Source of the DNA: Lachnospiraceae bacterium
Lineage (GTDB): Bacteria > Bacillota > Clostridia > Lachnospirales > Lachnospiraceae
DNA length: 64,000 bases
Direction of reading: 5' to 3'
NCBI GenBank assembly: GCA_015057615.1
Contig: SVEA01000017.1
Coordinates: 1-64,000 of the forward strand
The first letter of the stretch is position 1. Every line of letters begins with the position of its first letter. Position numbers and translations under genes: made by a program. The notes below the pieces were generated by a model. That model saw only the letters and a program-made list of their open reading frames with translations. It did not search any database and had not been told where the DNA came from. This document shows, piece by piece, positions 52,975 through 60,289 of the stretch.

Positions 52975-55359
52975 TTATCGTTCATCAAACATATAAAATT
53001 GTAATACGCTTTCATTTAAGGCTTCGCCGGTCTGAAAGATCTCTGCCGCATTGTTGCCTTGCATCAAATTCAAGCTGTAGCTAAACTGATAAAACCCGCC
53101 AAGGCTTGCTTTAAAGTTGGTTTCCCAAAAATTATTCATTACCCATGAGTAAACCTCATCACAGTTTGTGGCACCTTCACCCATTAGCTTAATGGGGTGT
53201 GCTTTTAGCGTGCCAAAACTAACCAGCGGCGCATCAGGGGTCGTAATTAATACACTGCTGTTTTCCGAGCAAAAGGCAACACCGTTCTGCACCGCATAAA
53301 AATCCACACATGTGCCAGGAAGCTGGTCAATGCGGGGGCGTAAAATGGCACCGGCTTTATCAATAAATATTTCTTGTGCCATAAAAGGCAGCGCAAGATA
53401 TAAATTCTCCGGCTCCCAAATACTGTTTTTATGTACACGAAAATCAAAATCAATTTTTGGTGCAAGCTTATAAGCAGTAACAATCAGACTGCATTCCTGT
53501 ACTCCATCCATGCGATATTTGAGCTCTGCACGCGAATAAAGCCTGCCGTTTTCAAGAACCTTCACATCATACATTTTGCCTACGCTGCGATGTGTGCGCG
53601 CCGCTTTGCGGTTCCTGCCCATGTTGCGCCGTACCCACAAATAGTCCTCTGCAATGTCCCTTTCCGTCACTTCATAAACCGGTGTAAATGCAACATACGG
53701 ATGCTGCGTATTGATTAGTTCTTTCTCTTCCTGTTTGCTATAAATGGAGCTGATACCTCTGTCATTTTCAAAAGCAATTTTAAAGAAATTGTTTTCGATT
53801 CCGTCAATACTGATACAGCCTCCGTTTTCTAAATCTTCGCAAAGCCGCCAGTACAGATCGTTAATACCTTCGATACCTGTCGGCGCCTTCCTGCCTGCAG
53901 ACACAAGTGATTTTGCAGGAAGCTCCTTCAACGCAAATGTTTTTATCTGCCCCGGGGCAAGATTGAGCCAGATGCAAAGCTTAGGACCTCTGGAATAGCT
54001 ACTTAACTGGAATGGAACACATTCACCTGTTTCTTCGTCAATTACCTCAAAATGATTGTAACCGTAAAAATGCTCGAGGTCACAGGTAAACATACCTTCA
54101 TAATGTATTGCATGAGGATTTATCGCACGGAATTTGAGAGTTTTATGCAGTGATATTGCCGTTTCTCCCAACGACTGCTGCACATTTTCCCGCATTATAG
54201 TAACAGCCTCACTGGCTTTTAATGCGTATAAGCGTTTCCATTGCTCTAAATTATTCACCTGCGAGTGAAACGGCTCCGTAATCGATGATGAATAACCCCA
54301 GGTGTGCTCTCCATAAAACATCAGATTCTGTAAGGCGTCATTATAATAAGGACGAAGCTGCGCATTTTCTTTGCAATTCATTTTCTGCATCACATGGAAG
54401 CTGCGTGCTGCATTGCGGTATTGTATCACATCTGAGGGTGTGGAGCCGATACCGTCTGCCCACCAGTCTGTCCAGTCACCGGAATAGACTGGAATTTCTA
54501 CCGTCTCATTCGCCAGCCGCATAAAAAAGTCATCTAATGTGCACATTTTTAATTCTATATTGTCGCTTTGCGCATTAAACAAATTGACAAACTCTAATAT
54601 TTTTAAGGAGGGCGGCGAGTTGTCCGTCATGTTTCCGCTGAGGGACACAGGCGCAAAGGTATATGGATATTCCTGCTCTAATAAAGAAGCTACATAAGCA
54701 TAAATACGTTTCACTGCTTTTTCAAAATCACTCCCCTGCATAGAAGACATTCCGTCCTGAAGCGTATATTCAAACCATGATGCCTGAGCAATTCCAAGTT
54801 CATTACCGAGATTGTAATGGTCCCCGTTCCAGCAAAGGATCCGGTTACCTTGGGGAGAATCCCAGTAAAAAGGTGTCTGCTTTTTGAATAGCGGATGATA
54901 TCCATGATGTGTATGGATACACGACATGAGATTTACAACACCATTTTGCGCTAATACATCTGCGTATCCCCAGCTGTAGCCGTTGATATCTGCAGTAATC
55001 GCACTCTTTGCTGCGAGTCCCATTTTTGTTCTTTCGGCAGCACATCCCCGCATAATCTCATCCTGCACATATGCCGGTACAAGATCCGTAAGATTTAAGT
55101 AGCTGGCTGAAAGACCGATGTTTCCACTATTTACAGCAGCAATAAATTCTGCTTTTTCCTGCTCGGAGGCTACCTTTAAAAACTGCTGTACACACCAGTA
55201 ACTTTCGCAATTCCATACAAATTGCTGATTCTTCTTTACCAGCTGCAACACTTCCCGGATAAATGCAATATGATGCGCTTTCATTTTTTCTTGCGTGTCG
55301 GTATAGCCCACATCCGTATGAGAAAGATGAAGCAAATAAATTGTAAACTTTTTTTTCAT
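52975..55359 (-). CDS. GH38-type alpha-mannosidase
   Basis: A 794-residue cytoplasmic glycosidase without a signal peptide. The N-terminus has the GH38 zinc/substrate signature LLHLSHTDVGYTD (His and Asp ligands). The nucleophile region is ITADINGYSWGYADVL (about 125-140), with WTDWWADGIGSTPSD near residue 295 and a long beta-rich C-terminal half. It would release mannose from imported alpha-mannosides. I start at MKKKFTIYLL because AGGAGAG sits six bases before that ATG; the longer frame runs into the permease remnant. It is the first intact gene after the operon promoter at 55560-55607. Confidence 0.9.
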   Translation of the reverse strand: MKKKFTIYLLHLSHTDVGYTDTQEKMKAHHIAFIREVLQLVKKNQQFVWNCESYWCVQQFLKVASEQEKAEFIAAVNSGNIGLSASYLNLTDLVPAYVQDEIMRGCAAERTKMGLAAKSAITADINGYSWGYADVLAQNGVVNLMSCIHTHHGYHPLFKKQTPFYWDSPQGNRILCWNGDHYNLGNELGIAQASWFEYTLQDGMSSMQGSDFEKAVKRIYAYVASLLEQEYPYTFAPVSLSGNMTDNSPPSLKILEFVNLFNAQSDNIELKMCTLDDFFMRLANETVEIPVYSGDWTDWWADGIGSTPSDVIQYRNAARSFHVMQKMNCKENAQLRPYYNDALQNLMFYGEHTWGYSSSITEPFHSQVNNLEQWKRLYALKASEAVTIMRENVQQSLGETAISLHKTLKFRAINPHAIHYEGMFTCDLEHFYGYNHFEVIDEETGECVPFQLSSYSRGPKLCIWLNLAPGQIKTFALKELPAKSLVSAGRKAPTGIEGINDLYWRLCEDLENGGCISIDGIENNFFKIAFENDRGISSIYSKQEEKELINTQHPYVAFTPVYEVTERDIAEDYLWVRRNMGRNRKAARTHRSVGKMYDVKVLENGRLYSRAELKYRMDGVQECSLIVTAYKLAPKIDFDFRVHKNSIWEPENLYLALPFMAQEIFIDKAGAILRPRIDQLPGTCVDFYAVQNGVAFCSENSSVLITTPDAPLVSFGTLKAHPIKLMGEGATNCDEVYSWVMNNFWETNFKASLGGFYQFSYSLNLMQGNNAAEIFQTGEALNESVLQFYMFDER

Positions 55360-55381
55360 AAGACTCTCCTGTATTCTAAAA

Positions 55382-55523
55382 TTACGTACCGGAAAATACG
55401 ATTCCCTCGATGAAATATTTTTGTGCAAACATGAAAGCAATCATTACGGGAATGCAAAGGGCTCCGCCTAAAAGCAAAATAAGTGAGCGTCGCCAATACC
55501 GGTTTGATAGCACTTCATAAATT
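55382..55523 (-). pseudogene. 3' tail of a second CUT1 sugar permease
   Basis: About 45 codons ending in TAA (55382-55384) read YWRRSLILLLGGALCIPVMI followed by FMFAQKYFIEGIVFSG, the last helix and C-terminus of a MalG-type permease. It lies between the operon promoter and the mannosidase gene, so the transporter genes that should begin this operon have been deleted down to this tail. This permease is distinct from the tail at 48808-48882. Confidence 0.75.
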
Positions 55524-55559
55524 TGAAAGAAAAGAAATGTAATTTCTTCAAATTAAAAT

Positions 55560-55607
55560 GACTCGAATTTTCATTTGTAGTATACTATAAATGAAAATTC
55601 GAGTCAA
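55560..55607 (-). promoter_or_regulatory. Promoter embedded in a 46-bp near-perfect palindrome
   Basis: The arms GACTCGAATTTTCATTT (55560-55576) and their exact complement (55589-55605) flank GTAGTATACTAT, itself palindromic but for one pair. On the minus strand TTGACT (55602-55607), 17 bases, TATACT (55579-55584) makes a good promoter wholly covered by the palindrome. It drives the mannosidase operon and is the obvious operator for the RpiR-family regulator encoded 130 bases away. Confidence 0.8.
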
Positions 55608-55671
55608 CTATATCCGAAATATTTATGCCTTAAAATTTTTGTATAATTAATTAGCTCCAACAATAAAAAAA

Positions 55672-55714
55672 CGATAACACATCCAAAAATCTATTATTTT
55701 GCATTGTGTTATCG
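55672..55714 (-). terminator. Terminator of the RpiR-family regulator gene
   Basis: Ten-base perfect arms CGATAACACA/TGTGTTATCG with a 23-base loop, followed on the minus strand by seven T, 28 bases past the regulator stop. Confidence 0.8.
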
Positions 55715-55741
55715 ATATATAATTTTACATGGTTTTCTAAG

Positions 55742-56560
55742 TTAAATTTCCTTATCCATCACAGCCAAAGCTGTGCGCCGCAGATTTTCTTCTGCACTGT
55801 TTCCCATTTGGTGCAAAATTTCTTTGCTTAAAACATCCACTATATATAATTGAGAGACCTTGGAAACAAGAGAGCCGCTGTCTAAAGGTGAACTTTTCCC
55901 TACTACATACAGCAATGCCGTTGCAAACTTAGCTAAAGGAGATTTCAAATAGTTCGTCACAATGATCAAGCTTACCCCTTGTCTTGCTGCCATTTTGGCA
56001 AGGTCTATCATATCCTTGGTTTGTCCGCTTACAGAAAAAAGTACCAGAACATCTTTTTCGTTCATTATAGATGCACTAATTAACTGAAAATGACTATCAG
56101 AAAAATTGGTCACGTTTAAACCATAACGTAAAATTTTGTTGCGAAATTCCTGAGCTGCTAGCCCGGAGTTCCCACTGCCAAAGGCGTAAATATTTTTAGC
56201 CCGCAAAACGAGATTTGCAGCTTTCTCAATTTGTTCGTGATCGAGTAAGTCACAGGTTGATTTAAGCGCCAGTACCATATTATCAAGGATCCTAGTGGAT
56301 TCATTTCTAGTATCATTTTCTGTATTATTTATATTTTGCGACAACAGAAAGCGGAACTCTGAATATCCCTTCAATCCAAGCTTTCTGCAAAAGCGCAACA
56401 TTGTAGCATCCCCTACGTTCACCTTTTCAGAAAACTCCGTTATCGAAAGCATTATCATTTCTTTAATAGGATTATTGCGGATAAAGTCAATAATCACTCG
56501 TTCCTGCTTCGTTGCATAAGATTCCATTAAACTAATTTTATCAAATATATTTTCACTCAA
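55742..56560 (-). CDS. MurR/RpiR family transcriptional regulator
   Basis: A 272-residue regulator. The N-terminal helix-turn-helix (about 1-75) has TKQERVIIDFIRNN, MLSITEFSEKVNV and ATMLRFCRKLGLKGYSEFR, diagnostic of RpiR. The C-terminal SIS domain (about 120-250) has IYAFGSGNSGLAA and LFSVSGQTKDMIDLAKMA, binding a phosphosugar, here plausibly mannose 6-phosphate. The start is a TTG with GGGAGG six bases upstream. It has its own promoter and terminator and lies directly upstream of the mannoside operon on the same strand, so it probably represses from the 46-bp palindrome. Confidence 0.93.
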   Translation of the reverse strand: MSENIFDKISLMESYATKQERVIIDFIRNNPIKEMIMLSITEFSEKVNVGDATMLRFCRKLGLKGYSEFRFLLSQNINNTENDTRNESTRILDNMVLALKSTCDLLDHEQIEKAANLVLRAKNIYAFGSGNSGLAAQEFRNKILRYGLNVTNFSDSHFQLISASIMNEKDVLVLFSVSGQTKDMIDLAKMAARQGVSLIIVTNYLKSPLAKFATALLYVVGKSSPLDSGSLVSKVSQLYIVDVLSKEILHQMGNSAEENLRRTALAVMDKEI

Positions 56561-56596
56561 TAAGTTTCCTCCCAACAATAAACAATCTTTGCATAA

Positions 56597-56625
56597 AGTA
56601 TATTCTGCAAGATATAAACTGTCAA
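56597..56625 (-). promoter_or_regulatory. Promoter of the RpiR-family gene
   Basis: Minus strand: TTGACA (56620-56625), 17 bases, TATACT (56597-56602). The leader is about 30 bases. Confidence 0.7.
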
Positions 56626-56938
56626 TAGTGCTATTTAAAGGTTAGGGCGTCAATGAATAAACTATGCAAATTAAAGGAATTATAAGCGTTCCGTCTCCAT
56701 AATCTCCATGTTCACCCTCCGGTTTCTTATAAAAATTATAGCATAAGTAAGTATGAAGCACAAAAGGTTAATCCGATAGCTTCACAGGCTTGTCCAAACA
56801 TATCATTTGTGTTATCAGAAGCACCGCCTAATTCATATCAATAGCCGGTCAAAAGAAGTGCGGCAGTCCGCTTTCTGCTTTTGAAGTGATTCTTCGATAC
56901 ATTAAATAGTCAACTCATATCATAAATGACTATATTAT
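56626..56938. repeat. Intergenic region with a chitinase gene fragment
   Basis: No gene here. At 56839-56891 there is a 53-base near-copy of 16660-16713, which is the region after the signal peptide of the smaller chitinase (minus-strand sense), about 49 positions matching with a one-base gap. Just upstream, 56745-56838 contains a minus-strand open stretch (ELGGASDNTNDMFGQACEAI) of unknown origin. These are recombination debris. Confidence 0.65.
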
Positions 56939-57817
56939 TTATTTTGATTTTATGTTTTCAATCTCAGGATATTGAGTAAGGAGTTTTTCGTTCGCAAGTT
57001 CCATTTGCCTATAATAACTTGCATAAGAAATACTTAGTTTCTTCATAGCGGGAATAAATATATCGTAGTAACCACTCGTCTTATTAAAATCCTTCAACAA
57101 TGCTTGAATTTTATATAGCGGCGAACTTTTGTATTCATCTGATTGCTTAAATGCTATAAATTGCTCTAAAAAACACTTGTTTTCCGATAGAAACTTTTCC
57201 GGATATTCAATTGATTGTTTTGTGCTTTCTATCATCTCTTTAATGCTTTTTGTACTGATGTTTTTTGTACTTTCAATTAAATAAGCTTGCAAATCTTTGG
57301 GAAAATTAAGTGATGGTACATTATCTAAAAATTCTATAATTTCCTTATACGCTAATTGTTGCTCAACTGTAATGATCGGTTCATTTAAAAAGCGAGCAAA
57401 ATGAAGGCAAATAAGTCTGCCATAATATCCAGGAAACGCATTTATAAGCTTTTCGGTAACTGTTGCCCCTTCCTCGATTGCTTTCAAATCAGCACTTATT
57501 TCAGCATACCCCTTACCAGAACAAAGCTTATCTAAAATAACTTTCTTTGCCTGTTCTCTTTGATTCCTCAGCTCCATTTGAACTGACAACTTTTTTAACG
57601 TATCATCAGTTTCATCAGCTAGCACTGCCTTAAATTCTTCTATATTAAACCCAAGCTTACGAAAAACAGAAATCTTTTTTAATCTTTCTATATCGTCAGA
57701 ACTAAAATCCCGGTATCCATTATCTAAAATAACAGGGAAAACTAATTCTTGTTCTATATAATACTCAATTGCTTTTTTGGTTAAGTTTGTTTCTTTACTA
57801 GTTTCATTAATTAACAT
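56939..57817 (-). CDS. MerR family transcriptional regulator
   Basis: A 292-residue regulator. The N-terminal MerR winged helix reads LINETSKETNLTKKAIEYYI, NGYRDFSSDDIERLKKISVF and FRKLGFNIEEFKAVL, followed by a dimerisation helix (about 75-105). The ~180-residue helical C-terminal part (GRLICLHFARFLNEP and on) is of a type I do not know; it has no GyrI or cysteine metal-binding signature, so the ligand is unknown. GAGGTGATAGAG precedes the ATG; a longer frame would start inside the promoter. Its promoter has the 19-base spacer typical of MerR-controlled genes, indicating autoregulation. Confidence 0.9.
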   Translation of the reverse strand: MLINETSKETNLTKKAIEYYIEQELVFPVILDNGYRDFSSDDIERLKKISVFRKLGFNIEEFKAVLADETDDTLKKLSVQMELRNQREQAKKVILDKLCSGKGYAEISADLKAIEEGATVTEKLINAFPGYYGRLICLHFARFLNEPIITVEQQLAYKEIIEFLDNVPSLNFPKDLQAYLIESTKNISTKSIKEMIESTKQSIEYPEKFLSENKCFLEQFIAFKQSDEYKSSPLYKIQALLKDFNKTSGYYDIFIPAMKKLSISYASYYRQMELANEKLLTQYPEIENIKSK

Positions 57818-57835
57818 CTCTATCACCTCAAAATA

Positions 57836-57866
57836 ATTATAAGCTAACACCTAGGGTAATAGTCAA
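57836..57866 (-). promoter_or_regulatory. MerR-type promoter with 19-bp spacer
   Basis: Minus strand: TTGACT (57861-57866), 19 bases, TATAAT (57836-57841). The spacer carries an imperfect dyad centred on CCTAGG (TAACACCTAGGGTAATA on the plus strand). The overlong spacer plus dyad is the signature of MerR-activated promoters. Confidence 0.75.
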
Positions 57867-57984
57867 TAGCTTCTAGCATTACTGTTGCTTATACTCTATT
57901 TTATCTATAGCGTCAAGAAATTTGTGTATCCTTCTTGTATGTATATGTTAATTCTCAAACATTTTATATAATTCTGCCTTAAAC

Positions 57985-58145
57985 TATGCAAGCTTATTTG
58001 TTGGATGCGGCCGGAGTCGAAGATCATAGACACTATGCTTGTATTTATGATATAATAAAAGCGTAGTGAGCATATGCGAGCTTGCTTGCAATATGCGATC
58101 GGAGCCAAAGATCATGAACTGTTTTTTGTTCATGATATAATAAAT
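57985..58145. repeat. Two tandem ~75-bp units with a conserved stem and TATAAT
   Basis: Unit A (57985-58060) and unit B (58073-58145), 88 bases apart, share TATGCxAGCTT, ATGCGxxCGGAGxCxAAGATCAT and ATGATATAATAAA. In each, ATCAT(A/G) pairs with (T/C)ATGAT just before TATAAT; the pair changes from A-T in unit A to G-C in unit B, so the stem is conserved while the bases differ. The loops are unrelated. It precedes the MBL gene by ~105 bases. The rest of 57851-58252 has no gene. Confidence 0.7.
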
Positions 58146-58252
58146 TTATTAATTCTTTGTAAGAAATGGAATATTTTTCTATTAAGGTCAAACCAATGAT
58201 TTCAGCGTGACTACTAAGCTACCGATTAAACATATTATACGAGGAGTTTAAA

Positions 58253-59440
58253 ATGAATAGAAATAAAAGAAATAAAGCAGCAATTCTTCTTACCCTGCTT
58301 GGAGTTATAATAACATTATTTATAGCAGTATTTATCTTTATACAACCCACTGCTGCTGATAGTAATATAAAACCAACCAGCATTCCGAGTATTACACCAA
58401 CGAATGCTCCTACCCCTATTTCAGAAGATACATCAACTATTTCTCCCACCGCAGCAATTACGATTGCTCCTACTCCCTCAGAGGAATCTTCTCACAATAC
58501 GCCTACTCCCTCAGAGGAAACCTCACATAATATACCTACTCCCGCAGAGGAAACCTCACATAATGCGCCTACTCCCGCAGAGGAAACCTCACACAATACG
58601 CCTACTCCCTCAGTAAACCCGACAGTCAAGCTTCATTTTATTAACGTTAACCAAGGAGATTCCATTCTGATCGAAGATAATGACCACTTTATGCTTATCG
58701 ATGCAGGAATAAATGAAAAAGGAGATACCGTTAAAAAATACCTTAAAAAACTTGGAGTAGAAAAACTGGATTACGTTATTGGTACCCATCCGCACAATGA
58801 TCATATTGGAGGGCTCGATACCGTTATTAATGCGTTTAAAGTAGATAATGTACTCCTGCCAGACGTTTCGATTGATTCAGAAAATTACGAGGATGTACTA
58901 GAAGCCATCGCGGATAAAAATCTTATCATCACAAGGCCTACGGTTGGGGATAACTATACTCTCGGTAATGCTTCCTTTGTCATAATCTCTCCTAATGCAT
59001 CTAGTTATGAAGCTTTAAATGATTATAGCATTGGAATAAAACTTACCTATGGAAGTAATTCTTTCCTGCTCGCAGGAGATATCCAGGCTGTCTCAGAAGC
59101 TGAAATACTCGAGAATGGCATTGATTTATCCGCCGATGTATTAAAGCTCAGTCATCATGGTTCTTCTACCAGCAATACAATTAGTTTCTTAGATAAGGTT
59201 GACCCGAAATATGCTGTAATCAGTGTTGGGAAAGGGAACAAATACGAGCATCCACATTCCGCGACCATGCAGGCTGTGAATGAGCGAGCTATTGATCTTT
59301 ACCGGACGGATAAACAGGGCAGTATTGTCTTCACCACAGATGGCAAAATCATCTCGGTTAATGTGGAACCTTATGCTATTACCTCTTCTGACATGACCTC
59401 TGATGCAGCAGAGAAAGCAGCAATAGCAAAGGGTTATTAA
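58253..59440 (+). CDS. Membrane-anchored ComEC-like MBL-fold hydrolase
   Basis: A 395-residue protein with an N-terminal membrane anchor (about 10-32), a Thr/Pro/Ser/Glu-rich linker (about 38-122) and an exported metallo-beta-lactamase domain (about 123-375). The domain has the VNQGDSILIE start, the metal site THPHNDHIGG (about 178-187), LLAGDIQ and LKLSHHGSS. This is the soluble domain related to the C-terminus of ComEC, here without channel helices. Such proteins are secreted phosphodiesterase or nuclease candidates in Clostridia. GAGGAG precedes the ATG. The linker holds four exact-length 11-residue repeats. Its last 33 bases recur at 5457-5489. Confidence 0.9.
   Translation: MNRNKRNKAAILLTLLGVIITLFIAVFIFIQPTAADSNIKPTSIPSITPTNAPTPISEDTSTISPTAAITIAPTPSEESSHNTPTPSEETSHNIPTPAEETSHNAPTPAEETSHNTPTPSVNPTVKLHFINVNQGDSILIEDNDHFMLIDAGINEKGDTVKKYLKKLGVEKLDYVIGTHPHNDHIGGLDTVINAFKVDNVLLPDVSIDSENYEDVLEAIADKNLIITRPTVGDNYTLGNASFVIISPNASSYEALNDYSIGIKLTYGSNSFLLAGDIQAVSEAEILENGIDLSADVLKLSHHGSSTSNTISFLDKVDPKYAVISVGKGNKYEHPHSATMQAVNERAIDLYRTDKQGSIVFTTDGKIISVNVEPYAITSSDMTSDAAEKAAIAKGY
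58469..58612 (+). repeat. 33-bp in-frame tandem repeat in the MBL protein linker
   Basis: Four 33-base units (58469, 58502, 58535, 58568) and a partial fifth (58601-58612) encode PTP(S/A)EE(S/T)SHN plus one variable residue. The units differ at only a few bases, so the array could expand or contract by slippage, changing the distance of the enzyme from the membrane. Confidence 0.9.
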
Positions 59441-59532
59441 TATCGAATGATGGAGCAAATACTGTAATACGGTTGATGTGGAAGCATAGCGCAAAGAACG
59501 TAAAAAATGGGCAATCATTTTATAAGTAAAAC

Positions 59533-59579
59533 AAATCCCCAAAGGTTGACTGTTATTTTTGTCAATCTCACGGGGATTT
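59533..59579. terminator. Terminator after the MBL gene
   Basis: AAATCCCC (59533-59540) pairs with GGGGATTT (59572-59579), with inner GTTGAC/GTCAATC pairing. ATTATTTTACT follows on the plus strand. The remaining bases from 59441 to 59770 show no gene. Confidence 0.65.
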
Positions 59580-59770
59580 ATTATTTTACTGTATCAAAAT
59601 TTCAGGATTATCCTAGACTAAGCTTAACAACTCGCGCAAATGTAATATGATTATTTGGAAGTAATTGACGGCTTGGATATCACATATCTATATTTTCGTG
59701 ATAGACCTTTTAAGAATACACTGATATCTACGAATAACTCTCACTCACAGTTATCTTCTATTATGATACT

Positions 59771-60289
59771 TTATAACTTACCGCAACACTTTTTAAATTT
59801 CTTTCCGCTGCCGCAAGGACATGAATCATTTGGGTAGACTTTTTTCGTATCCTTCGTCATCGTTCCATTAATTCCATTTTCAAAATAAATGGATGAAATA
59901 TCTGTTACTGTTGTATCTAGATCAATATTTATCCCCATTTAATCTAACTGTTCTTGTCCTTCGGCCAGCATTGCCGCTGCGTGTGAACTTTCAGGAACAA
60001 TCGTAGTTGTTCCCGGATATATTGTTGTCTGACGCATAACTTCATCCGGGGTATACCCATGGCTGCACCATAATCTAACAGAATTCATAACCTTCATCGC
60101 GTATCCAAGAAATTCATTTGCTTGATCCATATCTTCAAAATCTATGCCATACCCATGCATGGATACAAATACAAACTGTACAAATTCGTATGGATCTCTT
60201 TCTTCTCCAGACTTTCCCATGTTGGCTGCTTGATTATGGAGTTCATCTCGGTATCACCATCGAGTGTAAAGTATAAATGGCTGTCTCTA
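59771..60289 (-). pseudogene. SEC-C motif protein gene with internal stop
   Basis: The frame from ~60220 (YEFVQFVFVSMHGYGIDFED; LWCSHGYTPDEVM) stops at a TAA (59939-59941) after GQEQLD, but the next codons in the same frame continue [11 protein letters not shown]. They end in the zinc-binding SEC-C tail [19 protein letters not shown], stopping at 59771-59773. A single A-to-T change (AAA to TAA) would explain the break. Upstream, another frame reads LYFTLDGDTEMNSIIKQPTW, suggesting a further frameshift near 60220. SEC-C domains bind zinc, often in SecA or chaperone-linked proteins. It is probably inactive, unless the 52-residue tail is made alone. Confidence 0.65.

Noticed and set aside
55560..55605. 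The 46-bp palindrome as a terminator
   Set aside because: No T-run follows in either direction, it lies upstream of the operon, and it contains a complete promoter.
57905..58108. 67-codon minus-strand frame
   Set aside because: It runs through the tandem structured repeat and has no ribosome site.
58469..58612. Regular 33-bp repeats resembling a CRISPR array
   Set aside because: Units are contiguous with no spacers and encode in-frame 11-residue repeats of the MBL protein linker.
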